Positions 19,724-26,426 of a stretch of 27,066 nt of DNA are shown piece by piece. Made by a program: the position numbers and the translations under genes. The notes under the pieces were generated by a model. The model made no database searches. It saw only the letters and a program-made list of their open reading frames with translations, and was not told the origin of the DNA. Source of the stretch: Azospirillum sp. 51_20 (GTDB lineage Bacteria > Pseudomonadota > Alphaproteobacteria > RF32 > CAG-239); NCBI GenBank assembly GCA_001917175.1, contig MNTV01000032.1:1-27066 (forward strand), written 5' to 3'. Each line of letters opens with the position of its first letter. Position 1 is the stretch's first letter.

Positions 19724-20407
19724 TTACAGATTCGCAAGATCTACATGCACGCCGGCACCCATGGTGGAACTGATCGAAATCTTTTTCAGATAAGTTCCTT
19801 TGGCGCCCGACGGCTTGGCTTTGATGACGGCGTCGATCAGAGCCTTGGCGTTTTCGTAAATCGCTTCTTCGCTGAAGCTGACTTTGCCCACGCCGGCATG
19901 AACGATACCGGTCTTCTCGGCACGATACTGAACTTCACCGGCTTTGGCTTTCTTAACCGCCCCGGCAACATCCATGGTAACCGTACCCAGTTTCGGGTTC
20001 GGCATCAGGCCTTTCGGACCGAGCACGCGGGCTACGCGGCCGGCCAGCCCCATCATATCGGGAGTGGCAATGCAGCGGTCAAATTCGATTTTGCCTGCCA
20101 GGATCGAGTCGATCAGGTTTTCGGCACCGACGATATCGGCACCGGCGGCTTTGGCCTCATCGGCTTTTTCGCCCTGAGCCAAAACGGCGACGCGTACGGT
20201 TTTGCCGGTACCGTTGGGCAGCGAGCAGACGCCGCGAACCATCTGGTCGGCATATTTCGGATCAACGCCAAGATTGATTGCCAGATCAACGGTTTCGTCG
20301 AATTTGGCATTTGCATTTTCCTTTACCAGCTTGACGGCATCTTTCAGCGAATACAGCTTAGACTTGTCAATGGTTTTGTATGCATTTTCGATTCTTTTTC
20401 CTGCCAT
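19724..20407 (-). CDS. rplA: 50S ribosomal protein L1
   Basis: At 227 aa this is a full L1, which forms the mobile stalk near the ribosomal E site and represses its own operon. Conserved parts include FDETVDLAINLGVDPK, the second domain with VRVAVLAQG, CIATPDMMGLAGRVARVLGP, KGLMPNPKLGTVT, and the C-terminal KGTYLKKISISSTMGAG. The ATG at 20407 (MAGKRIENAYK) has GGAG 7 bp upstream within the end of rplK; the gap to rplK is 4 bp, so translation is probably coupled. An in-frame upstream extension has no support. Confidence 0.98.
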   Translation of the reverse strand: MAGKRIENAYKTIDKSKLYSLKDAVKLVKENANAKFDETVDLAINLGVDPKYADQMVRGVCSLPNGTGKTVRVAVLAQGEKADEAKAAGADIVGAENLIDSILAGKIEFDRCIATPDMMGLAGRVARVLGPKGLMPNPKLGTVTMDVAGAVKKAKAGEVQYRAEKTGIVHAGVGKVSFSEEAIYENAKALIDAVIKAKPSGAKGTYLKKISISSTMGAGVHVDLANL

Positions 20408-20411
20408 TGTC

Positions 20412-20852
20412 TTACTCCACAACCTTTACGCCCATAGATACGGCCTGACCTTTAACCATGTTCATGGCGGCTTCGACCGTCGAACAGTTCAGATCCGGCA
20501 TTTTGGCTTCGGCAATTTCCTTGACCTGAGCCATCGTAATCTGACCGGCAACGACTTTGCCCGGCTCTTTTGAAGCGGACTTGATCTTGGCGGCCTGCTT
20601 GATGTAGTAGGCTACCGGCGGCAGCTTGGTGATGAAGGTGAAGGACTTGTCTTCGTAAGCGGTGATGACGACCGGCACCGGAATGCCCGGTTCCATCTTC
20701 TGGGTCGCCGCGTTAAACGCCTTGCAGAATTCCATAATGTTCAAGCCTTTCTGGCCCAGAGCCGGACCGACCGGAGGAGAAGGGTTGGCCTTTCCCGCGG
20801 GGATTTGCAGCTTGATCAATCCTAAAATTTTCTTTTTAGATTTTACAGCCAT
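20412..20852 (-). CDS. rplK: 50S ribosomal protein L11
   Basis: This 146-aa protein binds the GTPase-centre rRNA and is needed for stringent-response signalling. The N-terminal domain has KLQIPAGKANPSPPVGPALG, GLNIMEFCKAFN, and the C-terminal RNA-binding domain ends with GTVEAAMNMVKG-like sequence (CSTVEAAMNMVKGQAVSMG). GAGG lies 8 bp before the ATG. It heads the rplKA unit with its own promoter. In the usual cluster nusG precedes it directly; here about 3.8 kb intervenes. Confidence 0.98.
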   Translation of the reverse strand: MAVKSKKKILGLIKLQIPAGKANPSPPVGPALGQKGLNIMEFCKAFNAATQKMEPGIPVPVVITAYEDKSFTFITKLPPVAYYIKQAAKIKSASKEPGKVVAGQITMAQVKEIAEAKMPDLNCSTVEAAMNMVKGQAVSMGVKVVE

Positions 20853-20872
20853 TTCAATACCTCACTTTAGGG

Positions 20873-20956
20873 TTTGTGGTAAGATTATGGCTAATCTCCC
20901 ACAAATTGTGATAAACAAACGAACCCTGCCGCCGAAACTTCCGGCCGCAGGTTCGT
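20873..20956 (-). promoter_or_regulatory. Structured leader of rplKA, candidate L1-binding region
   Basis: Two hairpins fill the leader. The first in the transcript pairs ACGAACC-TGC with GCAGGGTTCGT (20919-20956). The second pairs TTTGTGG with CCACAAA and AGATTA with TAATCT (20873-20905), just before the Shine-Dalgarno. L1 is known to repress this operon by binding such a leader; that this hairpin is the site is inferred. Confidence 0.45.
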
Positions 20957-20960
20957 CATC

Positions 20961-20988
20961 TGTATATCACAAACGATTCAATTTGCAA
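20961..20988 (-). promoter_or_regulatory. Promoter of rplKA
   Basis: On the minus strand TTGCAA (20983-20988) and TATACA (20961-20966) are separated by 16 bp. The promoter lies 17 bp after the stop of the upstream minus-strand gene, with no terminator between. Upstream sequence AAAAAATGCTTGCAA is identical to that at the tRNA-Asp promoter. Confidence 0.7.
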
Positions 20989-21005
20989 GCATTTTTTGCT
21001 TTGCT

Positions 21006-22766
21006 TTAATTTATTTTTATTTTCAGCAGCGCCCGGCACTGTTCATCCATTTTGCGTTCGACGTTGACATAGTTTTTGATAATGTCGTCAATCGTTTCAT
21101 CGGTAACCGTCGTTTTGCGCAAATCTATCGTTTCCGGCGCTTCTTCGGGATTTTCGTAATAAACGGAATAGTAGTCGTCAAATTTCAGATCACCGCCGAT
21201 AATTTCGTCCGACAGCACGATCCGCCGGTTGGGAATGCCGAGCGCATCGGCAAAGATCAGCCCGTGCAGCGAAGACGACAAAATGCATTTGCACGACAGC
21301 ATATCCCGCGCAACCTGTATCGGCGTGTCTTCCACCCGGATGATTTTGATCCCGGACGCTTTAATATTGTTCAGATATTCGGAATTCCTGTCATAATAAT
21401 GCGGAATCACGCCGACCCGGCCGCCCGGAAGCACCCGGCTTTTGTCAACCATCTTTCGCAGCAGCACCGCCGGATCGGCCAGCACCACGCTCTTTTTAAC
21501 CGGAATCAGCTCTTTTAACTTTTCCAGCGACAGTTTTCCTCTCAAGGCGTGTACGCGCACCCTGGCGGCAAAATCTTCCGGCATTCTGACTTCTCTTTGC
21601 ATGCCCGTTCCCATAACGTCAAGCGTCTTTCCGTTCTCGTGCCTGACTTCAAACAACCGCGACAAAAGGCTGCCCACGCACCACAGGTCCGCCTCTTTCC
21701 AGCCGGGTACAACGCACCAGCGGAAAACATAACGGGCAACGTACAGGTTAAACATGTCGCCGAAATTGGGAAATCCGGTCCAGCAGGCGATTTTGCGTTT
21801 TTTCACTTTTTTGCCGAAGTTTTTATGCTTCAGCATATACCTGCATTTCAGACGTGCAAAGCCCCTTCCAATATACCCCCCCCCGGTATATTCAAGGATC
21901 GCCTGCACAAAACGGCAGCCGTTACGGGCGGCAAAATTACGGACAGCTGCCAACTGTCGGCCGTCATACTTTTTGCGATTGCGGTAAACCCGGTAAAAAA
22001 GGGCATCATATTTCTTCAGCAGCGCTTCCCTGTATTCCGGCAGATAACGCAGGTTCATTTCCCCGCCGAGCGCACCGTAAAGGTCTTTGACCGGCAGGCT
22101 TTCGCCCTGATAAATTCCGTCTTCGCTCATCTGGTACATATACATCGTTTCCGGCAGACAGGCCAGCCGGCCGAATTTCATCATATACATCGTCAGCGTC
22201 GTATCATTGACAAAATTGTGAGGGAAATCATGCGGAAAACCAAAATAAAAGATATTGCGGAAAATAATCGAACCGTTATGGATATAACGTCCCGACCGTA
22301 TATACCTCTCGGGAGTAAAAAATTCCGTCTCTTCGCAAATGCGGGCCTCTTTCATCACCCGTTCGTTGGTATAAAAAACATGCCCGCACCCGCAGCCGAT
22401 GCACTCAGGATGCTCGGACAAAACATCCATCTGCTTCTGAAACTTCCGGTCGTCGCCGTAAAAATCGTCGCCGTCCAAAACGGAAAAGAACTCCCCTTCC
22501 GCCTTTTCCAGCAGCGACTTGCGGTTAAGCGAAGCCTTTTCTATGCCGATCGTGTCCATGCCGGCGAAAGACATTTTATAAAGCCGGATAAAATCATGTT
22601 TATCCGTATATTCGCGGATGATTTCCTCGCTGCCGTCGTAAACGCCGTCAAGCCCGATGAGAACTTCAAAGTCAAAATTCGTTTTTTGCGCCAGAATACT
22701 GTCCAAAGCGCGTTTTATGTATTGCCGCTGGTTGCAGAACGTCACCAGCACGGATAGTTTAACCAT
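21006..22766 (-). CDS. GT2 glycosyltransferase fused to polysaccharide pyruvyltransferase
   Basis: This 586-aa protein joins two enzymes of surface-polysaccharide assembly. Residues about 1-250 are a family 2 glycosyltransferase (LSVLVTFCNQRQYIKRALDS, GLDGVYDGS, and metal-binding DGDD at 98-101). Residues about 320-560 are a polysaccharide pyruvyltransferase, which adds ketal pyruvate from phosphoenolpyruvate to a sugar: TGFPNFGDMFN near the start, VMGTGMQ in the middle, and the typical SSSLHGLIFADALGIPN near the end. A separate tail is helical. So one protein may add a sugar and pyruvylate it. GGAG lies about 6 bp before the ATG at 22766. It sits alone between rplK and mscL with no other polysaccharide genes, so substrate cannot be inferred. 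The last base lies only 17 bp from the rplK promoter. Confidence 0.88.
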   Translation of the reverse strand: MVKLSVLVTFCNQRQYIKRALDSILAQKTNFDFEVLIGLDGVYDGSEEIIREYTDKHDFIRLYKMSFAGMDTIGIEKASLNRKSLLEKAEGEFFSVLDGDDFYGDDRKFQKQMDVLSEHPECIGCGCGHVFYTNERVMKEARICEETEFFTPERYIRSGRYIHNGSIIFRNIFYFGFPHDFPHNFVNDTTLTMYMMKFGRLACLPETMYMYQMSEDGIYQGESLPVKDLYGALGGEMNLRYLPEYREALLKKYDALFYRVYRNRKKYDGRQLAAVRNFAARNGCRFVQAILEYTGGGYIGRGFARLKCRYMLKHKNFGKKVKKRKIACWTGFPNFGDMFNLYVARYVFRWCVVPGWKEADLWCVGSLLSRLFEVRHENGKTLDVMGTGMQREVRMPEDFAARVRVHALRGKLSLEKLKELIPVKKSVVLADPAVLLRKMVDKSRVLPGGRVGVIPHYYDRNSEYLNNIKASGIKIIRVEDTPIQVARDMLSCKCILSSSLHGLIFADALGIPNRRIVLSDEIIGGDLKFDDYYSVYYENPEEAPETIDLRKTTVTDETIDDIIKNYVNVERKMDEQCRALLKIKIN

Positions 22767-22851
22767 AGTCGCTCCATTTAGTATACAACGAAAAGATACA
22801 AAAAAGACCGCCCGGCGGCAAACAAAATTTTTCTTTTATAACAAAAAAATC

Positions 22852-22864
22852 ATTCGTTACGAAT
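22852..22864. promoter_or_regulatory. 13-bp palindrome between divergent genes
   Basis: ATTCGT-T-ACGAAT is a perfect inverted repeat with a one-base centre. It lies 12 bp upstream of the -35 at 22877, between the divergent glycosyl/pyruvyltransferase gene and the small gene at 22952. It may be an operator; chance cannot be excluded. Confidence 0.3.
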
Positions 22865-22876
22865 TTACAATCACGG

Positions 22877-22905
22877 TTGACAAAAAACGCCTTCCGGCAT
22901 ATTCT
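22877..22905 (+). promoter_or_regulatory. Sigma-70 promoter of the small gene at 22952
   Basis: TTGACA (22877-22882) and TATTCT (22900-22905) are separated by 17 bp, giving a leader of about 40 nt before the ATG. Confidence 0.75.
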
Positions 22906-22951
22906 GACCGTACGGTTGAATTATTTTTGCTAACTTTAAAATCTTTTTGGT

Positions 22952-23173
22952 ATGAAAACGGAGAAAATAACTTACTGCGTTGCCGAAGGGGAAACCCTCA
23001 ACATCTTCGCCTCTTCGCTGGCAGCGCTTTCCCTGCGCGGAAAAACCATTATCGCAAAATTTCAGGGAACCGTGATGTACATCTCCCCGGGCTCGACGCA
23101 AACGGAAATACTGAACCGTTTCGCCCATGCGGAATACAATGCCGCCGCCATGCAGCTGACCGGCAATTTGTAA
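22952..23173 (+). CDS. Small conserved-looking hypothetical protein
   Basis: This 73-aa product is not a family I recognise. It has no membrane segment; it starts MKTEKITYCVAEGETLNIFA, has a beta-rich middle (KTIIAKFQGTVMYISPGS) and a helical end (TEILNRFAHAEYNAAAMQL). A compact alpha/beta fold is likely. The gene has a near-consensus promoter and a strong terminator, which supports expression, though the Shine-Dalgarno is weak. It is monocistronic and divergent from the glycosyl/pyruvyltransferase gene. Confidence 0.65.
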   Translation: MKTEKITYCVAEGETLNIFASSLAALSLRGKTIIAKFQGTVMYISPGSTQTEILNRFAHAEYNAAAMQLTGNL

Positions 23174-23191
23174 ACCGCCCCGCTTTTAAGC

Positions 23192-23227
23192 AAAAACGCC
23201 GCCGTCTTTTCGACCGCGGCGTTTTTT
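23192..23227 (+). terminator. Terminator after the small gene
   Basis: ACGCCGC pairs with GCGGCGT around a 13-nt loop, flanked by five A and followed by six T. It lies about 20 bp after the stop codon and could also act on the minus strand. Confidence 0.85.
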
Positions 23228-23349
23228 GTAACAAGCCCCCGACCGAGCCGGCAGTTTCAAAATGCTTAAAGCTTTACGGATAAAAAGCTCCTTTGCCAAA
23301 ATAAGTTAAACGGTCCGGCAAAAGTCCAACAAAAGCAAAGAAGTTTTTT

Positions 23350-23770
23350 ATGAACGCACATACAATGGCACACACGACATAAAACCCCAAAATACCATGT
23401 CATCTTTGCGCCAAAATATCACAGACAAGCCTTTTACGGAGACGTCATCCGGAAACAGGGCATACTTTAGCAGATGGAAAGAAATAGGCGTAATAGAAAC
23501 AGAGTTTTGTCCTGACCATGTTCATATGTTAACAGAGATACCGCCTGAATTTTCAGCAAGTTCGGTCATGGACTATCTCAAAGGCAAAAGCAGTTCAGCC
23601 ATATATGAACGGTGGGGGAAATGCACATCGAGGATACATGCAGACACAACAGAAAAAATACTCAAAAAAATTACAAAGCCTATCCGAAATCAACTGAAAA
23701 AAAAACGCGGGGCAAAGTCAATTAACAACGGATTTTTACCCGTTTACGGTGAACCAAGCAATCTTCGCCC
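23350..23770 (+). pseudogene. Decayed IS200/IS605-family transposase (TnpA)
   Basis: Pieces of the small HUH transposase of IS200 are spread over three reading frames. The start MAHTT is followed by a stop; KYHVIFAPKYHRQAFYGD lies in a second frame (from 23393) and ends at a TAG; FCPDHVHMLTEIPPEFS and MDYLKGKSS lie in a third. The HVH metal motif survives, but the block with the catalytic tyrosine (normally FWCRGYY) is missing or corrupted, leaving RIHADTTEK then IRNQLKK. It cannot be functional. No TnpB is present. It lies between the small gene and mscL and marks this gap as a past insertion site. Confidence 0.85.
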
Positions 23771-23896
23771 TGTCAGATCATCATACGCCTTTAAGACATT
23801 TGCCGGCACATCAGGTTTCCACCCGCATACGAAGAACCACCGGCCGGGACGCGGCGCTTTTTCAACGGTTATGCGTCTTGCCCTGATCCGATAAGC

Positions 23897-24487
23897 TCAG
23901 GCCTCCGACCGGGTCTTGGGCTTTCTCCCCCTCTTTTTTGCCGCCGGCGCACCCGCGACCGGCGCCGGGGCTTCCGCCGACAGGGGCTTTCGCCCTCTTT
24001 TCTTCGCCGACGGCACAACTTCCAGTTCCGAAGTGCAATGCGGACAGCGAATCGCCGCCAACGGAATCTGCTCGCAGCAATAAGGGCATTCCCTGGTCGT
24101 CGGCGACGCCGCTTCTTCCTTGCTGTCCAGCGTGCTCTGAACTTTGTTGATGCCTTTAATCAGCAAAAACACGGCAAAAGCGATAATGGTAAAACTGATA
24201 ACCGCATTCAGAAAATTGCCGACGTTCAGCGTAGTGGCACCGGCCTGAGCCGCCTGCGCCAGCGAGGCGTAAGCGCCGTGATGCCCCGGCACGTCTTTCA
24301 ACACGAAAAACAGGTTGGAAAAATCCATACTGCCGATCAGAAGCCCGATCGGCGGCATGATAATGTCTTTGACCAGCGAGTCGACAATCTTGCCGAAAGC
24401 GGCGCCGATAATGATACCGACAGCCATGTCTATCACGTTGCCGCGCATGGCAAATTTTTTAAATTCGTTAAAAAAAGACCTCAACAT
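23897..24487 (-). CDS. mscL: Large-conductance mechanosensitive channel MscL with zinc-ribbon and basic tail
   Basis: This 196-aa protein is the pentameric inner-membrane channel that opens on osmotic downshock. The core is typical: MLRSFFNEFKKFAMRGNVID, first membrane helix AVGIIIGAAFGKIVDSLV, a periplasmic loop, and second helix VISFTIIAFAVFLLIKGINK (about 93-112). The usual protein ends near 130-145. Here it continues with a zinc ribbon (CPYC...CPHC, about 134-152) and then two copies of KKRGRKP separated by an Ala/Pro linker, resembling AT-hooks. The zinc ribbon is known in some MscL proteins; the basic repeats are odd. GGGAG lies about 7 bp before the ATG at 24487. It sits between nusG and the decayed IS200. 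Confidence 0.95.
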   Translation of the reverse strand: MLRSFFNEFKKFAMRGNVIDMAVGIIIGAAFGKIVDSLVKDIIMPPIGLLIGSMDFSNLFFVLKDVPGHHGAYASLAQAAQAGATTLNVGNFLNAVISFTIIAFAVFLLIKGINKVQSTLDSKEEAASPTTRECPYCCEQIPLAAIRCPHCTSELEVVPSAKKRGRKPLSAEAPAPVAGAPAAKKRGRKPKTRSEA

Positions 24488-24608
24488 AACGATTCTCCCG
24501 CTGTTTACCCTTCATCTTTCATCCGCGGCAAAAACAAATTCCGCCTTTCGTTTTCTCTCCGCCGGAATACGCCGACGGCGCCGCAGGCCTCTTTTTTGGT
24601 TTCCGCGG

Positions 24609-24635
24609 CATAAGAAAGCCGCCTTTCAGGCGGCT
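24609..24635 (-). terminator. Terminator of secE-nusG
   Basis: On the minus strand AGCCGCC pairs with GGCGGCT around a 5-nt loop, followed by a short T-rich tail (TTCTTATG). It lies 16 bp after the nusG stop. The tail is weak, so some read-through to mscL is possible. Confidence 0.7.
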
Positions 24636-24650
24636 CTTAACATATTCTTT

Positions 24651-25184
24651 TCAGCTGACTTTTTCAACCTGATTAAATTCCAGTTCGACCGGAGTTGAAC
24701 GCCCGAAAATCGAAACCGAAAGCTTCAGCCGCGACTTTTCGGCGTCAACGTCTTCAACCAAGCCGATAAACGAAGCGAACGGTCCGTCGCAGACGCGAAC
24801 CTGCTCGCCGATCTCGAAATTGACCACCGTTTGCGGCCGCTCAACGCCTTCTTCAATCTGCCTGATGATACGATTGGCCTCGGCATCGGAAATCGCCTGC
24901 GGCTTGTTGCGCGCACCGAGAAAACCGGTCACCCGCGGCGTGTTTTTAACAACGTGCCAACTGTCGTCCGACATTTCCATTTTCACCAGTACGTAACCGG
25001 GAAAGAACTTGCGTTCGGAATTGACTCTGGAGCCTTTTTTGATTTCAACGATATTTTCGGTCGGAACCATCACTTCCAGAATTTTATCTTCCATGTTTTT
25101 CAGAACCGCCTGTTCGCGCAGCGATTCGGCAACCTTTTTTTCCGAACCGGAATAAACGTGTACAACGTACCAATGAGCAGCCAT
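24651..25184 (-). CDS. nusG: Transcription elongation/antitermination factor NusG
   Basis: This 177-aa factor binds RNA polymerase and links it to Rho or the ribosome. The N-terminal NGN domain is recognisable by HWYVVHVYSGSEKKV, FFPGYVLVKMEM and TPRVTGFLG; the C-terminal KOW domain has GEQVRVCDGPFASFIGLVEDV and ends VELEFNQVEKV. The ATG at 25184 (MAAHWY) follows AGGAG at 10 bp; an upstream in-frame GTG at 25205 overlaps secE and lacks a site. It follows secE after 13 bp and is co-transcribed. Confidence 0.98.
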   Translation of the reverse strand: MAAHWYVVHVYSGSEKKVAESLREQAVLKNMEDKILEVMVPTENIVEIKKGSRVNSERKFFPGYVLVKMEMSDDSWHVVKNTPRVTGFLGARNKPQAISDAEANRIIRQIEEGVERPQTVVNFEIGEQVRVCDGPFASFIGLVEDVDAEKSRLKLSVSIFGRSTPVELEFNQVEKVS

Positions 25185-25197
25185 TGCCAACTTTCTC

Positions 25198-25386
25198 CTA
25201 ACCAAAAATCAATTTAACGATAAAGCCGAACACCTGGTCGACGCAGAAGAAAAAGGCAGCGGCGATCGCCACCAGAATCAACACCATGATCGAAGTTTGA
25301 ACCACTTCTTTCCTGGTCGGCCACGTAACTTTCTTAACTTCCTGTTTTACCTGTCTGAAAAACAGAACCGGACTAACTTTTGCCAT
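25198..25386 (-). CDS. secE: Preprotein translocase subunit SecE
   Basis: This 62-aa protein is the small essential subunit that clamps SecY in the Sec translocon. It has the conserved QVKQEVKKVTWPTRKEV amphipathic helix followed by a single membrane segment (TSIMVLILVAIAAAFFFCVDQ). The MAK start at 25386 fits alphaproteobacterial SecE; an in-frame ATG three codons upstream (25395) is the alternative, and neither has a strong Shine-Dalgarno. It heads secE-nusG with its own promoter. Confidence 0.95.
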   Translation of the reverse strand: MAKVSPVLFFRQVKQEVKKVTWPTRKEVVQTSIMVLILVAIAAAFFFCVDQVFGFIVKLIFG

Positions 25387-25509
25387 CAACTTCATCCAAT
25401 CATTTAAAACTGTTGTTTATCTCATGAGAAGACAGAACGCCGCTTGAGCCGTTCCGGTCCGTTCCTCCGGGAAACCCGGCAACCGACGAATACTGCCTGA
25501 TTTTTCAGC

Positions 25510-25538
25510 AACATAAACTATTACTTAAAAGATTGCAA
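25510..25538 (-). promoter_or_regulatory. Promoter of secE-nusG
   Basis: On the minus strand TTGCAA (25533-25538) and TATGTT (25510-25515) are separated by 17 bp. It gives a leader of about 115 nt. No gene is seen between this promoter and the small membrane-protein stop at 25663. Confidence 0.65.
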
Positions 25539-25662
25539 CACCTTTTTTCAAAAAGTCCCCGCGCTTTCGGCCGGACGAAAGCTTCCCCGTTTGCCGGCTC
25601 ATCCGCCGCTGCCGCCGAAACCGTCCGCCCGCAACGACCGCCGCACCGTCATCCGCGGCCGT

Positions 25663-25911
25663 TCAGTCTTTTTCGTCACCTTTCCCCTCCCGGCAAATCC
25701 GCACAACATTAAACAATGCGGCAATAACCAAAAACGCCGCCAACGCCCAATCCGGCCAGTGCCAATACCCGCCGAAATACCATGCCCGTTTTATATTTAC
25801 GTAAAAAACAAACCCGGCCGCACCGCAGACAAGCGTCAACCAAAACAAGCCGATAACCGTTGAAACATAATCGGCCGTATGTTTTCCCTTTTTTCTTTTT
25901 TCAATCGCCAT
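25663..25911 (-). CDS. Small two-pass membrane protein, hypothetical
   Basis: This 82-aa protein is not one I recognise. A basic start (MAIEKRKKGKH) is followed by two membrane segments at about 15-38 (STVIGLFWLTLVCGAAGFVF) and 53-71 (WPDWALAAFLVIAALFNVV), joined by a Trp/Tyr-rich loop, and a charged tail (REGKGDEKD). The positive-inside rule suggests both ends are cytosolic. No good Shine-Dalgarno precedes the ATG, but a promoter lies at 25970-25998. It lies upstream of secE on the same strand. Confidence 0.6.
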   Translation of the reverse strand: MAIEKRKKGKHTADYVSTVIGLFWLTLVCGAAGFVFYVNIKRAWYFGGYWHWPDWALAAFLVIAALFNVVRICREGKGDEKD

Positions 25912-25969
25912 TTTGTTTTATCGTTTCTCAACCCATCAACATTTTATCATTTCTCAATCCACCAATATT

Positions 25970-25998
25970 AGTATACCGCCAAACTCTCCGCAAGACAA
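25970..25998 (-). promoter_or_regulatory. Candidate promoter of the gene at 25663
   Basis: On the minus strand TTGTCT (25993-25998) and TATACT (25970-25975) are separated by 17 bp. Downstream, two 21-bp near-copies of the type GGRTTGAGAAAYGATAAAAYR lie in the leader before the ATG at 25911. Confidence 0.55.
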
Positions 25999-26010
25999 GA
26001 TAAAAGCATA

Positions 26011-26110
26011 CTGACGCCAAACGCCCCTGTTCTCCTTTGCTGCCGGCAAAATCCCCATCGCTGACGCCAAACGCCCCTGTTCTCCTTCGCCGCCGGTAAA
26101 ATCCCCATCG
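26011..26110. repeat. 50-bp tandem direct repeat, two copies
   Basis: The units 26011-26060 and 26061-26110 differ at only a few bases, and the first five bases of a third copy follow. The minus strand is open in two frames across it, but no domain or start supports a protein. It lies between the promoter at 25970-25998 and tRNA-Trp. Confidence 0.85.
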
Positions 26111-26133
26111 CTGACAAAAATACAAAAAAACAC

Positions 26134-26162
26134 TTGATTTATTTCCGATTGTTGTGTATGAA
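26134..26162 (+). promoter_or_regulatory. Candidate promoter of tRNA-Trp
   Basis: TTGATT (26134-26139, within CTTGATT) and TATGAA (26157-26162) are separated by 17 bp. An alternative -10 TATAAA at 26175-26180, nearer the tRNA, has only a poor -35. Confidence 0.45.
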
Positions 26163-26192
26163 AGGAAACGCAGTTATAAATGACTGTCACAT

Positions 26193-26268
26193 AGGGGTAT
26201 AGCTCAGTTGGTAGAGCATCGGTCTCCAAAACCGAGGGTCGTGAGTTCGAATCTTACTGCCCCTGCCA
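26193..26268 (+). tRNA. tRNA-Trp (anticodon CCA)
   Basis: A complete 76-nt cloverleaf: acceptor AGGGGTA pairs with TGCCCCT (one T-G pair), the D-arm has GCTCAGTTGG, the anticodon loop is CTCCAAA with anticodon CCA, and the T-arm has GAGTTCGAATC. The CCA end is encoded. It lies beside secE as in many Proteobacteria but on the opposite strand. Confidence 0.97.
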
Positions 26269-26277
26269 AGGAAAACC

Positions 26278-26308
26278 AAGGGTTTGCGAGAAATTGCAAG
26301 CCCTTTTA
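26278..26308 (+). terminator. Terminator of tRNA-Trp
   Basis: GGGTTTGC pairs with GCAAGCCC around an 8-nt loop, followed by TTTTATT. It starts 10 bp after the CCA end. Confidence 0.7.
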
Positions 26309-26426
26309 TTCTGACTTTTTTATGCAAAACACACGCACACAGAATCAAACAGTTAGCAAACCTAGCCAGAATGGAAATTACAGAACAAGACTAGAATAAA
26401 TACCGAGTCCTTATTTTGCCTTTTGT

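Noticed and set aside
25928..26229. Two minus-strand frames across the 50-bp repeats
   Set aside because: They exist only because the repeat lacks stops in those frames; the promoter at 25970-25998 lies inside them and neither has a ribosome site.
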